Shown here in pieces: positions 8,060 through 15,142 of a DNA stretch of 22,019 nucleotides. Under the pieces are notes generated by a model, which was given only the letters and a program-made list of their open reading frames with translations, did no database searches and was not told the origin of the DNA. The translations under genes and the position numbers were made by a program. The DNA is from Dehalococcoidia bacterium (GTDB taxonomy: Bacteria > Chloroflexota > Dehalococcoidia > SAR202 > UBA826), in assembly GCA_012965485.1 (NCBI GenBank), contig DTSF01000310.1:1-22019 (forward strand). The letters are read 5' to 3'. The number at the start of each line of letters is the position of its first letter. The first letter of the stretch is position 1.

Positions 8060-8532
8060 ATGGGAACGATAGAAGACAGAATTCAGGAATTGGGAATTGA
8101 ATTACCAGATTCCCCAGCTCCTTTGGCAAATTATGTGCCGGTGGTGAGAACAGGTAATTTGATATATCTCTCAGGGGTAGGGCCCACTCCCAAACCAGAC
8201 GGAAGTGAATATAAAGGAAAACTCGGAGGCACTCTTGGGGTGGAAGAAGGATATGATGCCGCTAGACTGACAGCTATAAACATGGTTGCCAGGTTAAAAG
8301 GGTACCTAGGAGAACTAGATCGAGTTAACCGGATTGTCAAACTACTCTCAACGCAATGGTTAATTCAGTACCAGACTTCACCGAACCCCCAGCTGTGACA
8401 AACGGTTGTTCCGACTTACTGGTAGAAATTTTTGGTGACAAAGGACGTCATGCCAGGTCAGCAGTCGGAGTCGCAACCCTACCTGGCGGGATGCCAATCG
8501 AAATAGAAATGATCGCAGAAATATCGGATTGA
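8060..8532 (+). pseudogene. RidA (YjgF/YER057c/UK114)-family gene with an internal frameshift
   Basis: Two reading frames together make one RidA-family protein. The first (8060-8398) starts after TAGGAGAG with MGTIEDRIQELGIELP, carries the family pattern NLIYLSGVGP, and is in register up to DRVNRIVKLLS. It then runs into a foreign tail (TQWLIQYQTSPNPQL) and stops. The second (from 8356) reads MVNSVPDFTEPPAV, GCSDLLVEIFG, HARSAVGVATLPGGMPIEIE and ends at 8532. Removing five bases around 8350-8355 joins them as LLSMVN and gives 155 residues, the usual length of this long RidA subgroup, which deaminates enamines or imines or has no known activity. The arginine of the ARS motif is kept. The break is either a real mutation or a sequencing/assembly error; the fact that both halves stay well conserved means decay would be recent. 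Confidence 0.85.
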
Positions 8533-8553
8533 CGAGTTTAAACCAAGTAACTT

Positions 8554-9213
8554 ATGAACAATATTCTCTTGGTTGGCGGTGGGGAATTTCGGGAAGAATG
8601 CCTCGCTATGGATTCTTATTTACTGGAGTCCTTAAAGAAGAAACACCCACGTGTCGCGATAATTCCTACGGCGGCTGCAAACCAACGACCCGAAAAGGCT
8701 GCAGAGAATGGCGTTCGATATTTCGATTCTCTGGGAGCAAATGCGAACCCAATTCTGATTTTGAACAGAGACCAAGCAGAAGATGAAACATACTTCAGTA
8801 ACATTCATGAGGCCGATCTCATATATTTAACAGGAGGAGACCCGAAACACCTGTTAGAAACTTTGTACCAAACGCCATTCATGGCCACAATTACAGAATC
8901 CGTATCAAAGGGGGCAACCCTAGCAGGTTCGAGTGCAGGAGCAATGGTGTTAGGTAGTAGAATGAGATTTAAAAAATGGATGCCAGCCATCGGCCTTATT
9001 TCAAATACTGCCGTCTTACCTCACCATGAAAATAGTATCCCTGAGACAGTCTTATCTGAAAATCAATCCGAGTTACAGTCAGGAATTAAGCTTATTGGTA
9101 TTGACTCGGCTACCGGCGTTTTTTTGGGAGACAACGGAGTCAAGATCGCAGGAAAAGGTAAAGCCATCTTTTACAGTAGAAGCACTTACAAAATAATTGA
9201 ATCGGCTTCTTAA
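8554..9213 (+). CDS. Peptidase S51 family protein (cyanophycinase/PepE-like serine hydrolase)
   Basis: A 219-residue class-I-glutamine-amidotransferase-like fold. The nucleophile elbow is GSSAGAM with Ser127 as the catalytic serine; before it are the typical IYLTGGDP (around residue 93) and an N-terminal ILLVGGGE. A histidine pair in LPHHEN (157-158) and the segment LIGIDSATGVFL match the remaining family blocks. Family members are alpha-aspartyl dipeptidases (PepE) or cyanophycinases that cut beta-Asp-Arg bonds. No cyanophycin synthetase is visible, and the length and lack of a signal peptide agree with a cytoplasmic dipeptidase-like enzyme. It starts 21 bp after the broken RidA gene, so they were probably co-transcribed, and stops 8 bp from the convergent ferredoxin gene. 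Confidence 0.88.
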   Translation: MNNILLVGGGEFREECLAMDSYLLESLKKKHPRVAIIPTAAANQRPEKAAENGVRYFDSLGANANPILILNRDQAEDETYFSNIHEADLIYLTGGDPKHLLETLYQTPFMATITESVSKGATLAGSSAGAMVLGSRMRFKKWMPAIGLISNTAVLPHHENSIPETVLSENQSELQSGIKLIGIDSATGVFLGDNGVKIAGKGKAIFYSRSTYKIIESAS

Positions 9214-9221
9214 GCTAGTAA

Positions 9222-9566
9222 TTAAGAATCCAAATTTATTTTCATTCCGTCGTTTACCAGACCTTCGACTGGTTTACCTCCGACGAGGTGTTCTTTCACG
9301 ATGGTCTCTACGTCATCGGGGTTTGCAATATACCATGTGCCTTCATTTCCGGGCCCATAGACAATCATGCTACATTGGTCGGTCTCACATTTCCTATGTT
9401 GACTCGTGCAGCCAGTGCTAGAAACAAATACGCTGCGTCTAAGCTTATATTTCGACAACATTTCTACAACTTTTTGTTTTACCTCTGCTCCACCCTTATT
9501 TCCGCAATGGATTCCATCCTCTCGTTCAACATCACAAACCAGGATATGATTTTTAAATTCAGGCAT
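9222..9566 (-). CDS. Thioredoxin-like [2Fe-2S] ferredoxin-type protein with unusual cysteine spacing
   Basis: A 114-residue protein resembling the (2Fe-2S) ferredoxin domain found in NuoE C-termini and Shethna-type proteins. The N-terminal HILVC (C11) and the following HCGNKGG (C21) match the first two ligands. The usual second pair, C-x3-C in a GCLGxCxxGP context, is instead TGCTSQHRKCETDQC: C53, then C60 and C65, with H57 where the fourth ligand would fall by spacing. The downstream VYGPGNEGTWYI matches the usual 'VVYPEGxWY' strand, so C60 with a four-residue insertion is the likelier fourth ligand. It probably carries an electron-transfer cluster in the cytoplasm; the partner is unknown. 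The gene stands alone, convergent with the S51 gene and divergent from the SDR gene. Confidence 0.8.
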   Translation of the reverse strand: MPEFKNHILVCDVEREDGIHCGNKGGAEVKQKVVEMLSKYKLRRSVFVSSTGCTSQHRKCETDQCSMIVYGPGNEGTWYIANPDDVETIVKEHLVGGKPVEGLVNDGMKINLDS

Positions 9567-9643
9567 AATGCTTCTCCCCGTAACCGTAGTTCTAACGAAA
9601 AGATTCTATCAGCCTTATATTACTGTCACAAATTACTGAAAGA

Positions 9644-9672
9644 TTGAATACATGTTAGTGTTGTCGAATACT
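9644..9672 (+). promoter_or_regulatory. Candidate promoter of the SDR gene
   Basis: TTGAAT (9644-9649) and AATACT (9667-9672) stand 17 bp apart in the divergent gap before the SDR gene. Each box matches consensus at four of six positions. The implied start of transcription would fall only about 10 bases before the ATG at 9690, on top of the AGGAAG ribosome binding site, which weakens the call. Confidence 0.25.
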
Positions 9673-9689
9673 AGATTAGGAAGTTTGAT

Positions 9690-10463
9690 ATGTTCGCAAA
9701 TAAAAATGCAGGAAGGCTTTCTGGAAAAGTAGCCCTTATAACAGGTGCCAAATCTGGAATTGGAGAGGCATGCGTAAAGAGATTCGTGGAAGAAGGGGCC
9801 TGTGTTGTTGCGGCAGATATATCGGTTCCCGGTACCTACCCGGAGGAGACCGGCACCATTTTGAAAATTTCAGGTGATGTTACCAAATCAGGCGATGCCG
9901 CTGAAATGGTAAATAAAGCTACGCAAGCATATGGGAAACTCGATATCTTAGTTAACAGTGCCGGGATAAGTAGTCGAAACGCTTTTGAGGAAGATGCGGA
10001 CCCTGAGGAAATATGGGACAGGGTGATAGAAGTAAATTTAAAAGGCACCTATTTGGTCTCTCGGTATGCAGTACCAGAGATGGAACTGAACGGAAGTGGA
10101 TCAATAATCAACTTGGCTTCCATAAACGGATTGGTAGGATATCCAGTCGGTATCGGAGGTGGGTTTAATGCATATCCCCCATCAAAAGGTGGTGTCATTC
10201 AATTCACGAAAACTTTAGCAAACGATATGGCATCCAAAAATGTGCGGGTTAACTGTCTATGCCCAGGATATGTGGAGACTAACCTAACTGAATCTTTAAC
10301 TAGCAACGAATCTATTTATCAACGATTAAAGAATTTACACCCAATGGGGCGCTTAGGGCGACCAGAAGAAATAGCTAACGCAGCCCTATTTCTTGCTTCT
10401 GATGAAGCATCCTTCATTACTGGTTCTTCGTTAGTTATAGATGGTGGGTATACTTCTCAGTAA
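9690..10463 (+). CDS. Short-chain dehydrogenase/reductase (classical SDR)
   Basis: A 257-residue classical SDR with every key motif: cofactor loop TGAKSGIG (18-25), D43 at the end of strand 2 (favouring NAD over NADP), NSAG (89-92), structural N116, and the catalytic S144, Y162 and K166 (YPPSK). The C-terminal ITGSSLVIDGGYTSQ is the normal 3-oxoacyl-reductase-like ending. A glycine-rich segment (GIGGGFNAYPP) between the Ser and the Tyr is slightly long. It oxidises or reduces an alcohol/ketone pair in the cytoplasm; the substrate is not readable. AGGAAG lies about 7 bp before the ATG. It ends 7 bp from the stop of the convergent release-factor gene. Confidence 0.92.
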   Translation: MFANKNAGRLSGKVALITGAKSGIGEACVKRFVEEGACVVAADISVPGTYPEETGTILKISGDVTKSGDAAEMVNKATQAYGKLDILVNSAGISSRNAFEEDADPEEIWDRVIEVNLKGTYLVSRYAVPEMELNGSGSIINLASINGLVGYPVGIGGGFNAYPPSKGGVIQFTKTLANDMASKNVRVNCLCPGYVETNLTESLTSNESIYQRLKNLHPMGRLGRPEEIANAALFLASDEASFITGSSLVIDGGYTSQ

Positions 10464-10470
10464 ATACTGG

Positions 10471-11214
10471 TCATCGAACTGTCTTAAAAACCCTGACCCT
10501 ACTCTTATATATTTCATCGCCTAATGACTTTAAAGCCTTACTGTTCGGTTCATCTACATTTATTAATCTAGACATAACCTTCCCCTCAAATTTTTCAATA
10601 AATCCGCACCTTTTCTTGAATCCGTTGACCGTGTGTTTCTCACCACCCAGAAACAGATAATCAATGTCGTGCATCCTCGGCTCAAATATGCGTTGAGAAA
10701 CTTCACAGACCTTGTCATAAAGCTCTCGGATCAATCTTTCTCTACTTCTCTCAAATCTTCTCTGTGAGGACCCTCCAGCCTTATGACGATTTTTCATCTG
10801 ACGACCTTCTGTCTTGGTCTCTACCAATTCCTGGCCATCCATTAGGGCAACGGCATACCTTCCTAGTCTGACTAGGACCACCGCAACCATTTTAGGTACA
10901 TCAAATATATCTTCCAAGAGTAGCGTGTCTTGATCTTGCGTAATTGCATCCATCGAAAAGGGCAAAGGCGGTTCGATGACGGTTAATTCTTCATCACGTC
11001 TGAACAGGACCATCCCCGTGTCATTAGAGCCAACTTCGTTTATAACGGCCTCTATAACGGGGCCTGCAATTTTGGGGGTGACGGAGTTAGTCTCTTTAAA
11101 ATTAGCTGCAAGATAGACGGTACGGTCTGTGTATGTATTTTCAGCTAACTCACTCAGGTGTTTAAAAACCGCTTCTTTTGAGAGCCAGTTATCGCTTGTC
11201 TGGACTATTTGCAT
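10471..11214 (-). CDS. Bacterial Vms1-like release factor (acVLRF1 type, ribosome rescue)
   Basis: A 247-residue protein with an eRF1-middle-domain-like core. The key block runs from about residue 137 (EGRQMKNRHKAGG) into SSQRRFERSRERLIREL. This matches the Vms1/ANKZF1 catalytic loop, where a glutamine after glycines (here G147-G148-S-S-Q151) plays the part of the GGQ motif of release factors, followed by a basic helix. The preceding strands (MVAVVLVRLGRYAVALMDGQ) fit the same fold. Yeast Vms1 hydrolyses peptidyl-tRNA on stalled 60S subunits; the bacterial version, which Pfam calls acVLRF1 for its spread in actinobacteria and Chloroflexi, is predicted to release chains from obstructed 50S subunits. 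It follows the alpha/beta hydrolase gene by 27 bp on the same strand, with no evident functional link. The function is by homology only. Confidence 0.75.
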   Translation of the reverse strand: MQIVQTSDNWLSKEAVFKHLSELAENTYTDRTVYLAANFKETNSVTPKIAGPVIEAVINEVGSNDTGMVLFRRDEELTVIEPPLPFSMDAITQDQDTLLLEDIFDVPKMVAVVLVRLGRYAVALMDGQELVETKTEGRQMKNRHKAGGSSQRRFERSRERLIRELYDKVCEVSQRIFEPRMHDIDYLFLGGEKHTVNGFKKRCGFIEKFEGKVMSRLINVDEPNSKALKSLGDEIYKSRVRVFKTVR

Positions 11215-11241
11215 TGCAAGTTCCCATGTATTTTATCTACA

Positions 11242-13224
11242 TTATTCGGCGATAGTGATATCGTCGTACTTCTGCTCGCATATATCCATCACACCTTGGA
11301 AATCTTCATTCAAAATATATCCTTCCTCAATTAATTTCTGAGCTGCTTCTTTTATCTTAAGCATATAATCTTGCTTGGTAGGATAAAGGCTTTCAAGTGA
11401 CGGTCGGGGATCATGATCTCTTTCCTTTTCGCTTTCGGTGGAAGGAAGCGCCACCGTCCATCCAGCCAATCCCCCTGTAATTCCGATAAGAAGCCCTTCG
11501 TTTCCAATCAAGGAATGTCTCGTATTCCACCCGGTATTAGTAGCCACAGGAACACTTACATCTGGCAATCGGATACCAGCTATCTCATTTAATGTTTCAT
11601 CCACGTCCGATACAAAGGCAGGATAGGTTTCACCTTGTTCCGGTGGCAGCTTGACTGTTCTACCCAGATGCTGCTCATCACCATAATCTAATCTCATTGG
11701 ATTTAAGACCCTATCGGGTAGTCTTATGCCAGGAATCTTTGAAAATTTTCCTATTACATCTTTAGTTTCGATCGCAGTGCCATCTGCATGTCTTGGATGA
11801 CTACTGGCCGGTGGGCCATTCTCACCTTTTATCCAATTATTCATATTGGTCAAACAACCTCTCAAGATCGGAGTGTAGTTGATACCATTGAAAGGCAAAT
11901 TACCCCTTACAGAATCTGATTCTCTGACTGTCTCTAAGGGGTATTTCCCTGAACCATGTTGGGTTCCCGAAAAATGATAGCGCCTGACATTAGGATGTTC
12001 TGGTGCATCACTATTATCTTCTATATTGGTATGTATTAAGGCAGCATCCCCACGCCAATATTCGGCAGAACTGTTTGTAAACATTATTTTGGGAACTTTT
12101 CCTTGACCAGTCATCCTGTCTAACAGTCCACCCTCCCTACCGGTTACCGTGTCTTTTTGTTCAGTATCAGTGAATGGAAACAACTCTGGAATTATGTAGC
12201 AAACATCTTTGGAAGGTTGTCCAAAGCGTAGATTGAACTCTCCTCTCATACCCCCTCCTACATGAGCAATTATTCCATCCATGGATTGCCGAGCGGATTC
12301 ATCAACGTTCATACCCGTGTATATATACTGCCTAAGAAACCTGCCGGTCTGCGACACTCCGTAAGATATCGCGTGATCTAAATAACCACTAAGTGGATTA
12401 CCTTCTTCATCCGAGGCATATTTCATAAATAAGCAAATATCCCTAACCGCGGCAAATCCTAAGCCAACAATACGACTACCCTTTGCCGTATAAACCAACT
12501 TATATATCCGTCCTAATTCGAATCCGCTTTGGAGATGTACGTGCGACACGTCCGGTTCGATTTCGGAATCCTCCACCCGGACAAGAGCCCATTTATCTCT
12601 TTCAATCAGTTCGGGTATCCCGTTTGGTTGATCTTGCACCATTAGCTCCGCCTCAAGCTCAGCCTCATCGGCAGCCGGGTTTTTCAAGTGATATCGGTCA
12701 GCTAGAGGAAAAACTGAAGTTGCAACATTTGCCTGATATTGATTCATAACCCTGCCACTTAATTGTTCTCCATCGACAGATGCCTCTGGTACGGACAGCC
12801 CGATCAATCCAGGTATGTCTGGCACATCTGCTTGCCATCCACAAAACATCACCGTATAACCTTCCCTCATCAAAAATCCATTGCCGGATTCAATCGGTGA
12901 GGTAGGGTCTGTAGGTCTATTTGCACTATTAAACCCGTAAAGTACGGTCTTGTTTCCCCTATTTACGACATCAAGAAACAGAGTGCCATTACCTTTATCT
13001 GGATCAGAAGGAGTCAACAAAACGAAATCGGCCGAAAACTCAACCTTCCCAACAGCATTACGAGGAGCTAATTGGATATCTACTATTCTTTCGTTTGACT
13101 CAGATAAAGGATCTACTTCGAAATAGGCTGTCCCCTGCAAATGGTCGTAGGTCCCTATGTCTCCATATTCTTTCCCACTCTCCAACAAAACTTTACTGGT
13201 TATTTCGAATCGGCTTACCGGCAT
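11242..13224 (-). CDS. Large alpha/beta hydrolase domain-containing protein (Abhydrolase_10 type)
   Basis: A 660-residue protein of the family annotated 'alpha/beta hydrolase domain-containing protein'. The nucleophile elbow is YGVSQTGRFLR with S291; a likely catalytic histidine lies in the segment FSGTQHGSG. Conserved blocks include the N-terminal beta-sandwich-like region with FLDVVNRGN (83-91), the MFCGWQ segment (126-131) and HVGGGMRGEFN after the elbow. There is no signal peptide, so it is probably cytoplasmic. Family members are presumed esterases or lactone/amide hydrolases without a settled substrate. A perfect GGGAGGT site lies 6 bp before the ATG. The C-terminal 60 residues are charged and helical. 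It is divergent from rpiB and followed closely by the release-factor gene. Confidence 0.85.
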   Translation of the reverse strand: MPVSRFEITSKVLLESGKEYGDIGTYDHLQGTAYFEVDPLSESNERIVDIQLAPRNAVGKVEFSADFVLLTPSDPDKGNGTLFLDVVNRGNKTVLYGFNSANRPTDPTSPIESGNGFLMREGYTVMFCGWQADVPDIPGLIGLSVPEASVDGEQLSGRVMNQYQANVATSVFPLADRYHLKNPAADEAELEAELMVQDQPNGIPELIERDKWALVRVEDSEIEPDVSHVHLQSGFELGRIYKLVYTAKGSRIVGLGFAAVRDICLFMKYASDEEGNPLSGYLDHAISYGVSQTGRFLRQYIYTGMNVDESARQSMDGIIAHVGGGMRGEFNLRFGQPSKDVCYIIPELFPFTDTEQKDTVTGREGGLLDRMTGQGKVPKIMFTNSSAEYWRGDAALIHTNIEDNSDAPEHPNVRRYHFSGTQHGSGKYPLETVRESDSVRGNLPFNGINYTPILRGCLTNMNNWIKGENGPPASSHPRHADGTAIETKDVIGKFSKIPGIRLPDRVLNPMRLDYGDEQHLGRTVKLPPEQGETYPAFVSDVDETLNEIAGIRLPDVSVPVATNTGWNTRHSLIGNEGLLIGITGGLAGWTVALPSTESEKERDHDPRPSLESLYPTKQDYMLKIKEAAQKLIEEGYILNEDFQGVMDICEQKYDDITIAE

Positions 13225-13281
13225 TTTTTACCTCCCACAACATAAACCTCATTCTAGCATTCTAATTTCTCTCAGAGGACG

Positions 13282-13311
13282 TTGACTGTGGGACAGCTCA
13301 AATCCTAAACT
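13282..13311 (+). promoter_or_regulatory. Candidate promoter of rpiB
   Basis: TTGACT (13282-13287) and TAAACT (13306-13311) are 18 bp apart in the 133-bp divergent gap. The -35 matches consensus at five of six positions and the -10 at four. The transcript would have a leader of about 40 bases carrying GGAG ahead of the ATG at 13358. Confidence 0.35.
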
Positions 13312-13357
13312 CTTTATCTAATGATCGTAGATACTACTGCAACCGGAGATAACACCG

Positions 13358-13810
13358 ATGAGGATTTCAGTCGCTGCCGACCACAACGGATATGAATTAA
13401 AAAACGAAATATCAGAAACTCTCAAAAGAGATGGACATGATGTGATCGATATGGGGCCTCATTATTTGGACCCTTCAGATGATTATCCGGATTACGCAAA
13501 ACCATTGGCGGAGAGTGTATCTTCAGGAGAAACTGAAAGAGGAATAATGGTTTGCGGGAGTGGGGTAGGAGCTTCGGTGGCTGCAAACAAAGTCAAAGGA
13601 GTAAGGGCAGCAGTATGCCACGATATTTATTCGGCCCATCAAGGAGTTGAACACGACGACATGAACGTTCTCTGCCTCGGGTCACGGATCGTCGGTACCG
13701 AGGTGGTACGGGAACTGGTTTCAGCATTTATTTCTGCCGAATATACAAATGAAGAAAGGCATGCACGAAGATTAACTAAAGTGATCGAAATGGAAAACGA
13801 CTTTAGCTAA
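13358..13810 (+). CDS. rpiB: Ribose-5-phosphate isomerase B (RpiB/LacAB family)
   Basis: A 150-residue protein that begins MRISVAADHNGYELK, the classic RpiB start with D8/H9. The catalytic cysteine is C66 in GIMVCGSGVG, and the base H99 is in the segment HQGVEHDDMNVLCLGSR, where the order of residues matches RpiB. It interconverts ribose-5-phosphate and ribulose-5-phosphate in the pentose phosphate pathway; related LacA/LacB act on galactose-6-phosphate and some relatives on other aldoses, but a single gene with this motif set favours RpiB. It is a lone gene with its own candidate promoter. Its neighbours do not suggest a different substrate. Confidence 0.93.
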   Translation: MRISVAADHNGYELKNEISETLKRDGHDVIDMGPHYLDPSDDYPDYAKPLAESVSSGETERGIMVCGSGVGASVAANKVKGVRAAVCHDIYSAHQGVEHDDMNVLCLGSRIVGTEVVRELVSAFISAEYTNEERHARRLTKVIEMENDFS

Positions 13811-13918
13811 AATTGGATTAGCTATATTCCGCCGCCGGTAAACAGGCAACAGGTCACCTGGTTCGCTCTGCTTCCTCAAAAGCCACGCTTATCCTATCAA
13901 CGTCATCAGTCGACTCAA

Positions 13919-14686
13919 TCAACCTTTACGCCATATCTCAGCATCATCAGAAGGAGAGTATCCTAAATCTCTCTCCGAGTTACTTATATCCCAAAATCTC
14001 CACTTATTTCTCGATACGCCATAATAGATCCCATATTTCAAGTTTGAAGGAGCCTCTATGCACCTTTGGAATAATTTGCTCAAATCAGTATGGGTAAGGA
14101 GGGTAGCGAATTGTCTCTGGTTCATAGGTTTACCTTCAGAATTAAGAGTTCCAATTCGTACCGATAGAGAACTGATTCCATGTTGGTCCGAATAAAATCT
14201 ACCCGCGGCTTCTCCAAAGGCTTTAGCAATCCCATATGGCCCGTCAGGCCTAACCGGCATATCTGTGGTTATCAATGGGATTGAATCAGCTTCGAGGCCA
14301 CTATAATCACCTTTCACAATTGCGCTATATGGGCTATCCAATTCATACATACCAGTGGCATGATTTGAGCTAGCAAAGATAACCCTTTTTACCCCCGCAA
14401 CTTTAGAAGCCTCCAAAGCATTAGAAGTGCATTTTAAATTGACATCATGGATAACATTCCAAGCACTATATTGACTGGGATTACTTGCAAGATCAATGAC
14501 AGTATCAACACCGTAAAAAGCTGGCAAAATATCTTGAAGAATAGAACAATTTGCCTTCACGGTCGGGACTTGGCTAGATTCTTCCAAGTCCAATCCCGTG
14601 ATCTCGTATTGTTGCTTTAGGGATTCTGCAAGCACGGTTCCTACCAGCCCTGATACTCCAGTAATTAAAATCTTTTTTTTATCCAT
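13919..14686 (-). CDS. NAD-dependent epimerase/dehydratase family protein, uronate dehydrogenase-like
   Basis: An extended SDR of 255 residues from the chosen start MDKKKILITG. NAD site GVSGLVG is at 10-16 and D33 ends strand 2 (favouring NAD). The catalytic group is S107 in FASSNHATGMY with Y151 and K155 in PYGIAK. The pairing of FASSNHA..G.Y with PDGxYGxxKxFGE resembles uronate dehydrogenase, which oxidises glucuronate or galacturonate to the aldarolactone; a UDP-sugar epimerase is less likely. The open frame extends 23 codons upstream, but that extension is not SDR-like. The start at 14686 has AGAG at a suitable distance, although this lies inside a small repeat. The gene is convergent with rpiB across 108 bp, where I see no gene. 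If it is Udh-like, it links to sugar-acid catabolism. Confidence 0.82.
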   Translation of the reverse strand: MDKKKILITGVSGLVGTVLAESLKQQYEITGLDLEESSQVPTVKANCSILQDILPAFYGVDTVIDLASNPSQYSAWNVIHDVNLKCTSNALEASKVAGVKRVIFASSNHATGMYELDSPYSAIVKGDYSGLEADSIPLITTDMPVRPDGPYGIAKAFGEAAGRFYSDQHGISSLSVRIGTLNSEGKPMNQRQFATLLTHTDLSKLFQRCIEAPSNLKYGIYYGVSRNKWRFWDISNSERDLGYSPSDDAEIWRKG

Positions 14687-14718
14687 ATTGCATACTCTAT
14701 TGCATAATTGCATACTCT
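14687..14718. repeat. Direct repeat at the start of the uronate-dehydrogenase-like gene
   Basis: ATTGCATACTCT occurs at 14687-14698 and 14707-14718, with a partial copy ATTGCATA at 14699-14706 between them, so the core ATTGCATA appears three times in 32 bp. On the minus strand the repeat carries AGAG and ends directly at the ATG of the SDR gene. A duplicated ribosome-binding segment or an operator are both possible. Confidence 0.6.
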
Positions 14719-14829
14719 CAAAAAATGGGGGCAACCTCAAAATAGAATGAGACAAGAAAATCTACTAGCTTTTTTATCAGGAAAATTTGATTGCTACAAT
14801 AGCTGGCGACACCTCATTTTGATTGCCCA

Positions 14830-14884
14830 AAACCTCCAATGTTGTGATTGGGGGGTTTGCGGATAACTTAATGATGGATATAAT
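14830..14884 (+). promoter_or_regulatory. Candidate promoter with an inverted repeat over its -35 box
   Basis: TTGCGG (14857-14862) and a perfect TATAAT (14879-14884) are 16 bp apart, about 90 bp before the DUF5679 start. The bases just upstream form an imperfect inverted repeat, AAACCTCCAAT (14830-14840) against ATTGGGGGGTTT (14847-14858) around a six-base loop; it overlaps the -35. This looks like a promoter with an operator or a leader hairpin and probably serves the DUF5679-aminotransferase-oxidoreductase run. Confidence 0.4.
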
Positions 14885-14974
14885 TCCGAAACTTTCTGAA
14901 TTTTAGCATCCCTGTTTAAGGAAAAAGTCAGCTAAAAGCACAGAAAACTACCTAGACTTACGAGGTGCAACGTT

Positions 14975-15118
14975 TTGGAAGCTTACTGCCTTAAATGCAA
15001 AGGACCCCATGAAATCAAAGAACCCTCCGAGATCACACTTAAAAACGGTAGAGCAGCCACTCGGGGAAAATGTGGGGCTTGTGGTTCAAAAGTATTTAGA
15101 ATTGGAAAAGCTAGTTAG
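14975..15118 (+). CDS. DUF5679-family small zinc-ribbon protein (47 aa)
   Basis: A 47-residue open frame with a TTG start, 7 bp after GAGGTG. It begins MEAYCLKCKGPHEIKEP, carries the middle LKNGRAATRGKCGACGSKV and ends FRIGKAS. The two CxxC pairs, C5/C8 and C33/C36, form a zinc ribbon, and the conserved NGRxAxxGxCxxCG and VFRIGK match the family Pfam names DUF5679, which I know mainly as short orphan proteins of unknown function. It lies in the only longer stretch without an annotated gene and sits 24 bp before the aminotransferase gene, so both are probably on one transcript. Nucleic-acid or protein binding is a reasonable guess for a ribbon of this size, but nothing in the sequence proves it. 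Confidence 0.8.
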   Translation: MEAYCLKCKGPHEIKEPSEITLKNGRAATRGKCGACGSKVFRIGKAS

Positions 15119-15142
15119 TGATATTTTGAGAAATGAGGTGAA

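Noticed and set aside
13852..13862. CAGGT-C-ACCTG inverted repeat between rpiB and the epimerase
   Set aside because: It is only five pairs around one base, cannot form a hairpin with a one-base loop, and has no T-run; too small to call an operator.
13840..13918. Short minus-strand frame reading ESTDDVDRISVAFEEAERTR just beyond the epimerase stop
   Set aside because: It looks protein-like but has only about 22 codons, no good start and no match I recognise. It could be the tail of an old gene or chance, so I did not annotate it.
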